NCBI RefSeq assembly: GCF_004210375.1 | Contig: NC_134827.1 | Coordinates: 101,913,285 to 101,977,284, forward strand | Length of the DNA: 64,000 nt | Direction: 5' to 3' | From: Tachypleus tridentatus | Lineage: Eukaryota > Arthropoda > Merostomata > Xiphosura > Limulidae | Part shown: positions 21,705 to 34,035 of the stretch, piece after piece | How positions within the stretch are numbered: the first letter of the stretch is position 1 | Layout of the letters: each line of letters begins with the position of its first letter | Position numbers and translations under genes: made by a program | Notes under the pieces: model-generated | The model's input: only the letters and a program-made list of their open reading frames with translations | Databases searched by the model: none | Told to the model about the DNA's origin: nothing

Positions 21705-23261
21705 TTGGTCGCTATAGGCTTGCAAATCGTTGTGTATAATCACTCACACACACTTCTTCTGTTAAGCAGATAAAATCGCTGGTCAGGTGCAGGCTAGAAG
21801 GCGAAGTTCAGTGCACTACTTCTCTCGTCGGTTAAAGGTAATTAAAATAACTATCTTGAGACAGTCAAGTGTTCTTTCTGAAGTCCGATGATTGTATTAA
21901 GCCTACATTAGTAATCTTAAATATCGATTATTATATGCTTATGTTCCAATAATGTGTAAAGGTAATTATATATTCGTAACTATCAAGTTTCCAGCTTCCT
22001 TAGAGAAAAAGAGAAACATACCATCTTTAATGCTCTGGTTTTCACCTGTTTGGTTGTCATTTTTTGTTTTAATTTATACATAAGTCACTGTTATGTTGTT
22101 TACGTAAAAGTTTTAACCTTACTTATTTCCTCGAAATAGGGTCACCTCTTTTTAACTATTTTCATCACAATATAATAATGCGTTGTCCGTCAGTAGACAA
22201 TAAAATGATGGCACAGAAAGGACTCTGAACATTACAATATTTGTAATATCGTGACGTCAGTAAAATGTGCGCGTGCGCCTTGAATCACGAGGAGAATTAG
22301 GCATCTTGTAGGCTAAAGCTCAGTATGACGTACGAACTTCAAAAGCGGGAAATAAAAATATTGTTTCTCTTAATGTGGTTTTATTCGGGTACCATGCGGA
22401 AGTACATATAGTTTATGGTAACTACTTGTGAGCAAAGATAAAGAAGAGTATGTCAACCACACTATATTTGCTACATCCAGTGCCGAAGAGGCCCTTCGTA
22501 TCATACCACTAGGGATCTTCAGACTAACTGGGATGCAGCAGGTGTAGTAGTGGTTGGGACGCCATTTATGTCCAAATGTAAACGTAAACTGCATAAATTT
22601 GTAAAGAATAATTCTTCATCAATGTTTATCGCAACACATCAGAACTAGTTTAAAGATTATGTAACATTATAAATTTTGTTTAACAACATAACTGTTTTTT
22701 CCCCCTCTTTCTTCATACTTCTTGATATTCGGAAGAACAGACAGAGATATTCATTATCGTTATCTCGATGTAAGTTATTTGATAATTACTTAACAACTAT
22801 GAGACGTCCTGGAAAATATAATCCACGGGCTTATAACATTAAATATCGTGTTTCCATACTCGCAGTTGACAGAGCACATATTGCCCGTTGTGTGTGCCAG
22901 GGCTGGGGAGTGGGGGATACTTAACCAGTGATTCTTCCTGACGTTTAACTACTAGCTAATTAGACGTAACGCCAGCATATCGGGTATTACCACTACGTGT
23001 GTCACAGATTGTATAATTACAAATATATTCTCACCAGTGAGCCGAATCTGCAGTTATGTGCTGAATACCTCGCTTGTTGTGGAACTGATCTTGGGTTCAA
23101 ATCGTTTTCCTCAAAAGTGGAATAGTCGAAACACGATCCTCAGACAAGACCCGGGTAAAGGTCTTATTCAGATTGTTATAAAAAGTGCCCTCTACTGGGA
23201 ACTATAATATAGCTGGTCGATGATACACTCGATTGGCGTTCGGGAAATCTCGGGTTGGAGA
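21705..23261. other. unassigned sequence
   Basis: About 1.55 kb. A minus-strand frame (22370-22594) and a plus-strand frame (22676-22924) have no recognisable domains. Confidence 0.4.
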
Positions 23262-23495
23262 GCGAGCCGAGAGGAAAAAAAAAAAGTCACGAGTTCGAAC
23301 TTCCGTCGTCGAACATGTTCGCCCTTTTAGCCTTGGGGGCGTTAAACGTGACGGTCAATCCCTCTATTCGTTTATAAAAGAGCAGCCCAATAGTTGACTA
23401 GCTGCCTTCTTTCTGGTGTCCCAGTGCTGAATTTGAACGACTACCGAAGATAGTCCTTGTGCAATTTTGGCGCGAAATGTGAAAGAGACGAAACC
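23262..23495 (+). mobile_element. SINE-A, diverged, head broken
   Basis: After an A-run, GTCACGAGTTCGAACTTCC, then GCCTTGGGGGCGTTAAACG and a body with deletions around GTTGACTAGCTGCCTTC. The tail is poorly kept. Confidence 0.7.
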
Positions 23496-24609
23496 ATTTC
23501 AAGTAATGACGTCGTTTGTGGATTGTTCTATTATCTCTCTTTTTAGTATTTTATGTTCCCCAGTCTTGTAGAAACACTCGGTTTTAATGATCCGGCATAT
23601 GTTTATTTTCAAATTTTCAAAGAAACTACTAAATACACAAACGAAGTAATTTAAAAGACATAAAATATAGGGAAGCAAATTAATTGAACAGCATATAGTA
23701 AAACTAGACACACAGATCATTGTTTGTTGTTTTTTGCTGTTGTTTTGTTTAAGATTACTATCGAAGTTCATAAATATTTTGCGTCTGAAAATGACATGAA
23801 ATATCTCTTCCAAAGACGTGTATCGGTTTTCGTTTTACATCACACTATCTACGGAACTCCAAATGAGTCAAACAAACAGTATATATGTATGTGAGAGATA
23901 AGAGACAGAGAATACTAGTATGTACTTTCATTATATGTTTATAATTTTTTCTTTGCTACGTGGTTACAATGCAGGAACTATTTCGACATTTAATGTTGCC
24001 GTGAAAGTTTGCACTTCAAAATGAATAAAATCTATCACAAAACTAAAGATGTCGCTACGCAACGAATATTCTTTAATCGTCGAATTAACTGTTTAAAAGT
24101 GAGGTTCTAATTTCATATTATCTTTGTAGGGTTTTGACGTCAAGCTATCCTTAAAGGTTTACACCCTAAGCAATAATAATATAACAAAATTAATTCGAAC
24201 GAAACGTAAATACATATAAAACGTTAACCTTTTAAACATGGTGATATCTGGGAAATGATACTAATATGTACGTTTCTCGTGTTTTATTTTATGATAACAT
24301 GTTTGGCGCACGCATCTTTTCATAATTCACAGAATAAAATAAAAAAATGTGTTTATATCCTCAAACGAGAGTAATAACCTCGACTACAGTACAACGGTTA
24401 AATTTTAGGTGATTGTACACGCTGCTAATCAGTCTCATAAGTCGAAGTTTATTGAGGACATGAAAATGTTCATCATATTCGGTTTTTCGGGTCACGATAC
24501 ATTAAAAAGAACAATATATTTGATTTATTAAAGAGGTAAAAAAACAACAACTCGGTACTAACTTGAAGTAATACATAACGTCTATTAAAAGAAACTATTT
24601 AAAAAATGA
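23496..24609. other. unassigned AT-rich sequence
   Basis: No gene or repeat recognised. Confidence 0.4.
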
Positions 24610-25000
24610 GGTGGTAAAAGTTCCGCGTCCCTGAGGGAAGAACTGCCATTGAAGTAGGCCACTAGGAAAAAGTGTTTCGGGGCTGCGGGCAACCCTTCCG
24701 TAACTACCGCACCATGTAGCCTACAAGGCCAAAGCTAAGGCCATTTTTAAACAGGAGGATTCAGTCAATTTTCTTGGGCGCTGCCTGTACACTATAGCCG
24801 GCCAAACAGGTCCTGCCTTCCATGCGTAGGCATCCAGTCCGACGACGTAACTAACGAGGCGAGGTCACGAGCCCGGAACAGTGTACCACGTGCTCTCGTT
24901 TCCCATGGGGTGAACGGCTTACTGACCTACTTCATGGAGGCCGGTTCTCCTTCCCCGTTCCATTGTTCGTATGATTTTTCGTATTTCTCTCTCTGTCTCT
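24610..25000. other. GC-rich block of unknown nature
   Basis: About 390 bases with clearly higher GC than the surroundings (for example GGGGCTGCGGGCAACCC, GAGGCGAGGTCACGAGCCCG and GGAGGCCGGTTCTCC), with sharp edges and no long open frame. I do not recognise it. Candidates are the 5' UTR of a retroelement, a CpG-type promoter or a structured RNA gene. Confidence 0.4.
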
Positions 25001-25539
25001 ACTTTCCTGGGCCATTGAACCGCTTGTGGCCCTGACTAGAAGTGGGACGTTTGGCCAGCTTTACCGTTTATTCTGTTTATCTTGTATTAGAAGTGCGGTA
25101 AGCTACGACCTATCTTGAACACATGTAAGGACAGAGTATTCTTCGATGGCCGAAGATAAGAGCACGTGAACGTGTTTATTAGGAACCCGCTCTTTTCATA
25201 CACTCGTTACCATTTTACCATGAAATTGACCTTTGACCTACTTTTATACAAATTAATCTTTCTCAATAATGCCGCACACATTTTAAACTTCATTACTTTC
25301 TGAATATCTTGTTCGCATGCACGCGAGCACGCATTTTGAACAGATGGTGACACAGTACAATAACGTGATGTAAGAAATAGCTGTTAGCTTTACTAGGTTT
25401 AAGAAAACAACACGTCTGTATAGAAATACACGGATTGGGATGTTGTAAAGAGAAAATTGGAACCTAACGTGATTCGAACCCTGCGACACTTTTAACCATT
25501 TGGGTAACCACGTCTCAAATGCCTCCGGTCTTTGTGTCT
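25001..25539. other. unassigned sequence
   Basis: Nothing recognised. Confidence 0.3.
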
Positions 25540-25805
25540 GGCAGGTAGAAGACCCGGCTACTGACCTGTGGGAGGCGGGTTCGAATCTCTGTCCCGCCAG
25601 ACATGTTCCTTCCTTTAACCGGAGGACCGTTTATAATGATACAGTTATTTGCACTCGTCGTCGGTAAAGAGTAGCCCAAGAGTAGGTGGTGGGTGATATT
25701 GATAAGCTGCCTTCTCTCTATCTATCACTTCAAAGTGAGGGACGACTTGCGCAGTTAGCCCTCGAGTAAGTTTGCGCGAAATTCGACAGACAAACAAAAC
25801 ACAAA
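25540..25805 (+). mobile_element. SINE-A, diverged
   Basis: GGCGGGTTCGAATCTCTG B box, then TAGCCCAAGAGTAGGTGGTG, GGGACGACTTGCGCAG and TTTGCGCGAAATTCG with a CAAACAAAAC tail. Confidence 0.8.
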
Positions 25806-26775
25806 TCTCCGGTCTCAGTTTGCACTCTGTTTGTTATCGGTGTCTGAAAGAAGTGAGCGTGTTTTATATCCGTTGCCATGGTTACCTACCACGTTAACAT
25901 TGAATGATTGTTAGGACCGCGATGCATTTATATTTTGTTCGCAACTGCGGCTCAGTTGCCAGTAAATGCAATTATTATATATATATTTGTTCAAAAGGCC
26001 TTGCTGTATATTATATGCTAAGATGTTTTTTGTTTGTAAGGCGAGACAAAATTCAACCCAAAAACATACGCTCCCAAAAGAAGCGATAACAATGAAATTT
26101 GGGGCAATGAGATTATAAAATTCGCCGAATTCATGTCGACAAAAATTAGTATAATATATGCTATTATTTCCCTATTGAGAGCCGTGGCCTCACTTGGGGC
26201 CATGAAGCTACTTCTGGGGGACTGTCAACAAAGATACTGAATTTAATTTAATCCTAAATAAACAATGAGTCGATAAATGTTATGATTAATTGAATTTATG
26301 ATGCAGTATATAGAAAGGAGATGTTACTGTTTTTACTACGGCACTGTTTTCAATCACCATGCTGAAGTTATAGGTTGGGGTTCAGACCTTTTTTATTCAT
26401 ATCAAGGGGGCCTCAGATGGAGTATGGGAACTATTGATAAGTATGTCCATGTCAGTCAAGTTTAGTATATCAAGGAGCTTAGAGGCTAAGTGGCCGATTT
26501 GCTTATCCATAAATTCTTGGCTAAGAGGTTTTCAGACACATTGTGTAAACAAAACTGACATAAAATGTCACCGAAATAAAATGGCGTTTGTTTATTTATT
26601 TTTATGCCAAAACTTCAATAGCTATCTGCCGCCATCTTTAATTTTAAATTACCGACAAAAGGGAAAGTAACTGACAGGCAGCCATCTACCGTAAACTATT
26701 GAGTCATTCTTTACTAACAAATTGTTTGATTGGCTATCACGTAATGACGCTCCCATGACCAAAAAAAGGGGAGCG
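25806..26775. other. unassigned sequence
   Basis: About 1 kb; no gene or repeat recognised. Confidence 0.35.
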
Positions 26776-26852
26776 TGTTTGGTGGAGCGAGGTTTCGATC
26801 CAACGACCAGCAGCAGATTGCGATTCAGTCATCCTAACCTACAGGCCACTAA
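26776..26852 (-). repeat. possible tRNA-like fragment
   Basis: On the minus strand AGTGGCCTGTAGGTTAGGAT precedes CGTTGGATCGAAACC and GCTCCACC. A T-arm-like GGATCGAAACC and an A-box-like start are suggestive, but stem pairing is poor. Confidence 0.3.
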
Positions 26853-27592
26853 ATAAGTTGTGTTCGTTACGTGATAGACACGGAAATAAAAAACACTTCT
26901 TTAAGAAATTATTGTTTGTAATGTTGGATAGATTGTTTATGAACTTTTAACTACATTGTCTTGTTCTTTTTCAGCGTCTAAAACTTACCTAAGAATAAAG
27001 TACTCTTATTCTGGTTGACTACCGAAGATGGTGTTATCACCGCTCAGAACCTAACAAAGATACTTTAGCAACAAGTGTATTGGAAATACATTATGCAAAA
27101 CGAATGCTACGTATGAAAATAGTTAAGGCTGTAACTATGTAACGAAACAGATTCTAAGCTTGGGTGATTGTTTAAAACCACGCGCTGTATAATAGGCTGA
27201 TGTAACTAATCAAAGCTGGTATAACCAACTCGCATCACTTGCTGTGTAAGTAGCCCAAACCACGTGCTAGTGTAACAAACTCTCAGTGTGCTGTTTGTTG
27301 AACATGGAGTTAATTTTTAAAAGTCTGCGAACAGTGATATATGTGAAAACCTTACAGGTTATAAAACTAGAGGATGGTTTCTGTGAATGTTGATTTAAAC
27401 TTATAACTCAAGACTGTGATACACTTCTTCCCTAATTTCATTAGTTTTTTAATGTTCTTATTTTCTCCTCAAATAATCTGCAAAAATTAACATCTTTTTA
27501 CACTCTTACGAGTTAATAATCACCAGTACTATTGAGCAGCAATATTGAGGAAAGAAAATATACATTTCAAACATGGGATATATATATATATA
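26853..27592. other. unassigned sequence downstream of HR4
   Basis: No gene recognised. A short AT run lies at about 27578-27594. Confidence 0.3.
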
Positions 27593-27606
27593 TTTATTTA
27601 TTTATT
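27593..27606 (-). terminator. possible HR4 polyadenylation signal
   Basis: The plus strand reads TTTATTTATTTATT, giving three overlapping AATAAA words on the minus strand about 325 bases after the HR4 stop. The position fits a short 3' UTR, but such words are common in AT-rich DNA. Confidence 0.35.
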
Positions 27607-27930
27607 TCGTAAAGTGAGCCAAGAAACCGGATTTTCTCACATTTTATCCACTATATCTCTGAGCTTCGCTTTTTCAGGAACATCACGATTTATTAATCTG
27701 CACGACTTATTGCACAGAACCAGAAAGAGGCTGACCACTTCCACGTGGTCAGTGTGACATTCTGTTACCTCCAACCTGGTGTAGTCGACTATCCCAGGAA
27801 CTGACTAGTCAGGGGGAACATGTTTCCACGTCGTCTCTTCTTTGTGCGCTGACCATCATTCCACCTTTCAGTGATGGTTCCCACGTGTGTGCAAATATTA
27901 AAGACCATACGTAGTCCCAAATCACGGTTG
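27607..27930 (-). other. HR4: probable HR4 3' untranslated region
   Basis: Sequence directly after the TAA stop of HR4 and before the AATAAA cluster, with no repeats. The extent is inferred from position only. Confidence 0.4.
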
Positions 27931-28142
27931 TTATCTGCTGATTTTGGTGTTGAGAACAAACGGAACGTAAAACATCTTGCTTTGGAGCAAAAGCCCCGCT
28001 GCTGCATGGACTTCTGGGAGGCGAGCTAGTAGGTCATTAAATCGACTGGGTTGTTGTGGGAAGCGATGTTCAATGAATTCGCGAAGAGTTGCTAGGTAAC
28101 GCTCTTGGATCGCCTCGAGCTCTCGTTGACCTTGGTACTCTT
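27931..28142 (-). CDS. HR4: HR4 exon 6 (last), end of ligand-binding domain
   Basis: The acceptor CTTCCCAACAG is followed by AA, which completes a Glu codon (residue 760) begun by the last G of exon 5. The exon codes residues 761-829: EYQGQRELEAIQERYL, LREFIEHRFPQQP, SRFNDLLARLPEVHAAAGLL and LQSKMFYVPFVLN, then TKISR and TAA (27933-27931). This is the helix 10/11 region of the receptor fold, with the usual RF..LL..LPE pattern. No classical acidic AF-2 helix follows, as in HR4/GCNF receptors. Plus-strand open frames over this exon are shadows. Confidence 0.95.
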
Positions 28143-29207
28143 CTGTTGGGAAGAAACAGAAACACAACTTTCACTGGCCACCGTTTTTTTATTTTATGAA
28201 ATATTGGGGGCACCTCCCTCAGGAAGACATGTCACTTTGATTTTTAGAAGCTTTCTGAGGCCGCAGTATGAACATTTCAATTTATACCTATATAGTCATC
28301 ATTCTGGTTATTACAACCTTCCTGAGGATGCAAGTCGAACATTTTCAGGTTCAACCAGTTAGTACACTTTGATTTACAAAACTTCTGAGACTTAAATGTT
28401 TAATAATTTGAATATAGGCTTAGATCCATTTCTGTAGTCAAACACTACAGAATAGAGGATAGAGCTTAGTAACTTAACTCCAGAATAAGTATTGACAGAG
28501 AATAGAAACGATTTTAGTCGAAACGTTTCCCTTGGAGAAAAAATGAATAATAAGTATATGATTTAGTTTCGAAATTGCGGAACAACTAAATAATGTTCCA
28601 TGTATACGTGTGGTATAGGTACAAAACTATACATTGAAGTTGGTTTACTAATCACTAGGTGCATGTTTAAATTTTATATTTAAATTAAAGTAAAATAAAA
28701 ATCAAAATGTTTGAACTGAATATTATATAAAAGTATACCAAGAATCAACTGACCCTAAAGGTTAGAACTCATTTGTCAATGATGACTGAAGCCCACCAAT
28801 CAAGGATGAAAGTCCTAGTTGTGGAAGATATAGCATGGCTGACATATTGTTTTATCTCCTTGTTTGTTTTCACTCACAAGTTCTTAGAATTAATGTTTAT
28901 TACAGCTGACTAATGCCAGACCGTATTCACCCTTTTGTAACCTGTACTCATACAAATAATGGATCGTCTTCAATATTCATTGTTAAAAAGTTATTTTTGT
29001 TTAGTTGTTTCAAGTTGCTAAGTGTAATTGTTTAAGCTGTTTTCACGTTTACTGAGCTATCGATAAACTACTTGTCGAAAGTAATAACTTGGACATATAT
29101 CTGTAGACAAAAAAAAATGCCTTTACAAATAGGGGGAAGACTCTTTACAAAGAGTCTGGGGGGGGTGTCTTATAATGACATTTAATGACGTGTTAGTTTT
29201 TCCTCAC
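28143..29207 (-). other. HR4: HR4 intron 5 (1,065 bp)
   Basis: Begins GTGAGG and ends CAACAG on the minus strand. Contents: AT-rich sequence with a G-rich run near 29133-29168; no recognised repeat or further exon. Confidence 0.85.
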
Positions 29208-29502
29208 CTTGGTTTAGCATGATGATAACCTTGAGACAAACATACTCTTCAGTACATAACCTCATCTGGCGAAATGCAGAACTAAGTTGTGTCAGGTGTT
29301 CCACCAAAGGGCCAGCTTCTAAGCGCAGCTGGTCTAATGTAATTGGTCGACCCATCATTGCAGCTAAGCAGGTCTGAAGACGACACAGGCCTGCGGCTAT
29401 GTCCTGCTCCAGGCTCGCCTCGGATCCTTTGATTGGTCCATGGATAGCTTGGTAAGCACATGTAGTTAGCACCAGAATCTCATGCCACTTGTGGGTCAGT
29501 AA
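29208..29502 (-). CDS. HR4: HR4 exon 5, ligand-binding domain centre
   Basis: The acceptor TTTCATTCAG precedes TTA (Leu662) in phase 0. Residues 662-759 read LLTHKWHEILVLTTCAYQAI, then GPIKGSEASLEQDIAAGLC, MMGRPITLDQLRL, EHLTQLSSAFRQMRL and YVCLKVIIMLNQ, ending with one extra G before the donor GTGAGG. W-H-E-I-L-V-L is the helix 5 signature, and E-Y-V-C-L-K-V-I is the helix 8/9 segment shared by nuclear receptors. The exon starts 5' of the first in-frame Met or Val-type start; the splice site, not a start codon, sets the boundary. Confidence 0.95.
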
Positions 29503-30254
29503 CTGAATGAAAAGAAAAGGTATAAATCAAATATTAGCGTGATAAATTCGTGATTAGAACAAATGTCCAAATTAAGATTTTTAAAAGATATGTAGTATTC
29601 CATAAAATTCTCCCTATTAAACGCCTCGTAATAAATGTCTAAATTAGTGTTTGTTAAAAACATGCAACATTCCATAAAACCATTCCTAATAAATTCCCCA
29701 AAATATAGTTTTGTATATTTTATTTAATGTGAAGCGTTTTCTGTTGTACTTCGATTTGGAGAAAATTTGAACTACAGTTATTTTTCTCGAACATGCACGC
29801 ACACTCCATCAACTAAATAGGTAGGTTTACTTCAGTCGTATCAGATGCTTTGCTTGCGTGTACTCGCAAGAATAAGCTATAGGATGACTTTACAAAAAAA
29901 CGAGAAGAAAATAAGTGAATTATTCAATTGAATAGAGCGAAAATAAAGCCAGAATATGCTGCAATTGAAACTTGATAACTAAGCAGAAATTGCAACATTA
30001 GAAGGTAGAAAATTTTGTTCTTTAAAACTTGAAATTTTACGAAAAGCGCCTACAAGAAGCAGGAGCAAAGTACCCGGATTTGTTATAAAACAGCTTTAAT
30101 AAAGTTGTATTGATTTTAATTCAAAATATTTAATCGGGTAAAGAAATCATTTTGATTTCTTTTTGCAAACAAATAACGATGAATGTAGTTGATTTGATCA
30201 AAAAACTCGGAATATTTAAAGCCATTTTCTTCGAAGCATCACCGGGTATCCTAC

Positions 30255-30475
30255 TGGTATTATATCGTTGTTGGTAAAAGTTGGTTTATATGATAGAATA
30301 TTGTATAGATGCTGGTCAAACTTGGTGTGAATGGTAGACTTTTTTATATAAATGCCGATCAAAGTTGGTGTACATGGTAGAGATTTGTACAGATGCTGGT
30401 CGAAATTAGCATAAATGGTGCAGTTTTCTGTGGGTGATACTCAAACTTGGTATAGATGGTAGATTATCTTAATTG
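30255..30475. repeat. degenerate tandem repeat, about 57 bp, 4 copies
   Basis: Units share GATGCTGGTCAAA.TTGGT and AATGGTAGA.TTT. Copies differ strongly, so this is an old array. Lies in HR4 intron 4. Confidence 0.75.
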
Positions 30476-30833
30476 ACCAATCGTTAAACCTTTTCTTTCA
30501 CGCAAATGAAAGGATACTTAGAATAATTTTTAAATGGCACTGCTATACAGGTATTTAAAAAAGGCTGTATTATATAGGCCATATCCTATTTTGGTTTTGT
30601 GATTCAAGTGAGAATATATGCTTGTAGGGCACGTTGCGATATATAAGCATCTTCAGTAATTTATGTATTTTTATATAGTTTTATTCAGCTGTGGCATAAT
30701 AATACTTTGTGTAGAACCGTTGGAATTTCTCGGTTCGAACCATTGACTCTCCCTCCATTTTTCGCATCATATATCATTTTGTTCTTTAGTTTGCTGAGGG
30801 GAAGACGTCAGGATGACCCAGTGTACGAATGCT

Positions 30834-31083
30834 AAAGGCCTGGTGGTTAGAGCCTTTGACTCGTAGTCTTGGGGTCGCGGGTTCAAGTTCCCGTCACCGA
30901 ACATGCTTGCCCTTTAGTGGTGGTACAATCAGTCCCACTGTTCGTTGCTAAAATAGTAGCCCACGAGTTGACACAAGTAATATTGACTAGAGCTGCCCTC
31001 CGTCTGGTGTTATACTACTAAATTAGGAATGGTTATCGCAGATAGCCCTCGTGTAGCTTTGCGCGGAATTCAAAACAAACTTC
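30834..31083 (+). mobile_element. SINE-A, near full length
   Basis: AGGCCTGGTGGTTAGAGCC head, GGTCGCGGGTTCAAGTTCCC, shortened middle, tail GATAGCCCTCGTGTAGC and TTTGCGCGGAATTC. Antisense to HR4, in intron 4. Confidence 0.9.
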
Positions 31084-31638
31084 GTAAACTTACTATCGTT
31101 ACTGTACGTGCCGACAAGGTTATCCACGGTCTCTAAGGGTAGAAGTTAATAAGCAGCGCGAGTTATGCAATGCCTCTCGATTACAACAAAAAGCCTTCTT
31201 GTTTTACCCCACCTGGTGTATAAAAGCAACACTCGAAATATCAGACTTCAAGCTGAATAGCTTGATGGCAATTCTAATATAAGGTAATTAGTTGTAAGTA
31301 CTTAAAATAACGAGCGCAGCCGTGTATTACTTTGAGTTCTTATTGGTATGGTGTGATGCAACGTGAGGCAATCCTGTGCACGTGCCCTAACTTAAGTTTT
31401 CGGTATCCAAGGTTATATTAGAACAGGCCGTTCAGAAAAAACGCGTAAAAACTATCAAAATATCCGTTGTTACTTCCTTACGGAACTTTTATTGAAAGAA
31501 GTTTGTCTTGTTTCCATTTCTTTGTGAGCTAATTTTTTTTTACAAAATAGATATTAAAATTTGTGTGTGTGTATGTGTGTATACATATATACTCGAACGC
31601 ATATCATTGATGGATAGTACAAGTTATCATCATTTCTG
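31084..31638. other. unassigned intron sequence
   Basis: Nothing recognised apart from a short GT tract near 31563. Confidence 0.35.
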
Positions 31639-31908
31639 AGCCTGTCATGGCATAGTGGTGATGGCACTAGACTCGCAATCTGAGGGTTACGGTTTCGAAC
31701 CTCATCAGCGAATGTTATTATTTTTTTCAGCAATGGAGGCTTTATAAAGTTACGCTCAATCCCACTATTCTTTGGTAAAAGAGTAGCCCAAGAGTTAACG
31801 GTGGGTGATGATGACTAACTGCTTCCCTCTAGTCTTACACTGCTAAATTAGGGACGGGTAGCTCAGATAGCCCTCGTATAGCTTTGCGCGAAATTAGAAA
31901 AAACAACT
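31639..31908 (+). mobile_element. SINE-A, near full length
   Basis: GAGCCTGTCATGGCATAGTG head, TTACGGTTTCGAACCTC, usual body with small gaps, tail GATAGCCCTCGTATAGC. Confidence 0.9.
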
Positions 31909-32001
31909 TTGCAGAGCCACCTATTGTAATTCTTTTACAACTATGCCCCACATATGTTTGTTTATATATACCTGTAACAAATGATAGAGCTGTGAGTTGC
32001 A

Positions 32002-32135
32002 TTATTTTCCCACCACCTGTACCAATTTGCAGAACCGTAGATTGCATGGTTCTCCCACCACCTGTACCAATTGGCAGAACCGTAGATTGCATGGTTCTCC
32101 CACCACCTGTACCAATGGGCAGAGCTGTATATTGC
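32002..32135. repeat. 45-bp tandem repeat, 3 copies
   Basis: Units contain CCACCACCTGTACCAAT and GCAGAACCGTAGATTGCATG. Because 45 is a multiple of three the array stays open in frames on both strands; those frames are not genes. Confidence 0.9.
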
Positions 32136-32157
32136 ATTATACTAACCGTACCGTACC

Positions 32158-32280
32158 ATTTGTGTTTTCTTATAGCAAAGCCACATCGGGCTATCTGCTG
32201 AGCCTACCGAGGGAAATCGAACCCCTGATTTTAGCGTTGTAAATCTAAAGACATACCGCTGTACTATCGGGGGGGGGGGC
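32158..32280 (-). mobile_element. SINE-B
   Basis: TTGTGTTTTCTTATAGCAAAG, ATCGGGCTATCTGCTGAG, AATCGAACCCCTGATTTTAG and a GGGGGGGGGG run at the head end (32271-32279). Sense to HR4, in intron 4. Confidence 0.85.
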
Positions 32281-32929
32281 GTACAGTATAAAATAAGTTC
32301 AATGAACTTACTTTTTGTTTTTCACGATACCTTGCACAAGTTGAACATTAACTTTTCTTGAGTAAAATAGTACAAAGGCGACTTTATTACACTAACAATA
32401 TACGATCACTGAGTCTTGATTCCGGTATAATTGACCACATGAATAACATTTCTATCCTATGCACAGTTGTTATGATAAACACAATGATCAAGTGTATGAT
32501 GTTCTTGTGTTCTCTAATGGTTTTACGGTTTACATTTAACTTATTGACTACTCAGAGAGCTGTATTAGAACACAAGAGCGCGCTTCACCTGTTGTAACAG
32601 ACATTCGAGTGACAGTTTCATTAAGGCAGTCCAACTTACTTATAGGTGATTGTGACGACAAATACAGCGAATTCGAGTTACGTCTTTGTAGATGGTCAAT
32701 TTCAAGGCACTTTATGTAAGAGTAATTGTTTGTAAATAAACATGAACCGCAATTGAAGAGATCGCGCCTGTATAATACGTGGACACTTTCTAATTACAAC
32801 TAAAACTTTAAAATTAACTTTTCTTTGGATGCATAAGGCAGTTTGTTTGTAGCAAAAGATGAAGAACGAATACTATGCTAAGAGTTATGGTACTAGAGTA
32901 CCTGTGTCATCAGCTCGTTTACTACATTG
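32281..32929. other. unassigned intron sequence
   Basis: Nothing recognised. Confidence 0.35.
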
Positions 32930-33150
32930 CCTGATTGTCGGAACACTCGATTCGCGGGTTCGAAACACGTTACCGAACATTTTCGCCCCTTCAGCTTGGG
33001 GAGCGTTATAATGTTATGACCAATTCTATTATGTAGATGGTAAATAGTATTCCAGTACTTTTCTCTCTAGACTATCACTTCAAAATTAGGGACTGATAGA
33101 TCAGGTAGTACTCAAATAGCTTTTCGCGAAAGTCATATCCTATAAACAAA
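32930..33150 (+). mobile_element. SINE-A, diverged
   Basis: GATTCGCGGGTTCGAAACACG B-box part, TTCAGCTTGGGGAGCGTTAT, AATTAGGGACTGATAG and a worn tail. The middle (AAGAGTAGCCC region) is deleted. Confidence 0.7.
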
Positions 33151-33358
33151 TCTCTATGATAATGTTGTCCTCGTTAGTCCTTCCATATCCGAAGATGCCT
33201 TGGAGAAGAAGAAAATAAACCTTCAGTACTTGGATTGTAGGTTATGCATCCAGCACTTGTGTGATTGGAGTACAAATGTCTCGTTGTACTGTGTGAGGAA
33301 CTGTAGGTAAGGCGTATCTTTGAGAATGACAATCATGTGAGACCTTCAGTCACTTTTG

Positions 33359-34035
33359 TTATGCAACCTTTGACCCATCCTTGATAGATATGCGCCACTT
33401 GGCGAGATCTTTGAATCGAGGCCCCCAATTATTATTAGGTATATCGGCTGTAATGAGGTGATGCTTTATTACATCTTTTTGCAACGCAGCTTTAGTCCAC
33501 CTCTCTGCTGCTGGCCAGGAGAAAGTTCTCCATAAAGAAGAGTCTTTGGAAATATACTTTCTGGCATATGCATCACATGTCCAGCCCAGCACAGATGTCT
33601 TTTAATAAATATGGCTACTACACTGGGCATATCAACATACTTCAAAACCTCGTTACTGATTTGAACTCCCCAAGATACATTCAGGATCCCCTGTAAGGTG
33701 TTCTAAGTTGTACACTTAACAATATCTTTATAGGACAACGATAAAATGTACAAGTCTCTGTTGAATATGGTGAGGAGCTCAGTAACACGACTTGATGTAA
33801 TTTAAACTTTTTCTTGTCTTGTGTCACGCTGTTTCCAGACCCTCTAGTGTAATCGCCCTAAAGAGGTAGATGCCGCTTGGATCTTGTGGTCAAACTCTGC
33901 CTCAAAGTTGTTACTGTACTGTCGAAGTAAATGAACTGGTTAATATCGCTTGCTTTGTTGCCAGAGAGAAGAACAGTTGGCTGTATGTGGTGAGAGTTAG
34001 GTGAAGTCTGGTGGAGGACTTTAGTCTTTTTAATA
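33359..34035 (-). pseudogene. LINE reverse transcriptase C-terminal fragment
   Basis: On the minus strand, over several frames: KKTKVLHQTSPN, VLLSGNKASDINQFIYFDST, FEAEFDHKIQAASTSLGRL, TLQGILNVSWGVQISNEVL, DMPSVVAIFIKRHLCWAGHV, MHMPESIFPKTLLYGELSPG and WGPRFKDLAKWRISIKDGSK. This order (K-T-K-V, then YLGS-like, then LR.IL...W, then R.L.W.GHV.RM and R..W) is the far C-terminal part of a non-LTR element RT-ORF, of a different clade from the I-like LINE at 9.5 kb (no RNase H seen). Frameshifts and stops throughout; truncated on both sides. Sense to HR4, in intron 4. Confidence 0.75.

Noticed and set aside
22370..22924. Two frames of 74 and 82 residues
   Set aside because: No recognisable motif, no splice context and no codon pattern; left as unassigned.
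23499..23813. 104-residue minus-strand frame
   Set aside because: Low-complexity Ile/Phe/Asn/Lys-rich translation of AT-rich DNA without a family signature.
28105..28362. Plus-strand 85-residue frame
   Set aside because: Overlaps HR4 exon 6 antisense; no domain.
31835..32242. Proline- or glycine-rich repeat proteins on both strands
   Set aside because: The 45-bp triplication produces them; neighbouring parts are SINE sequence.
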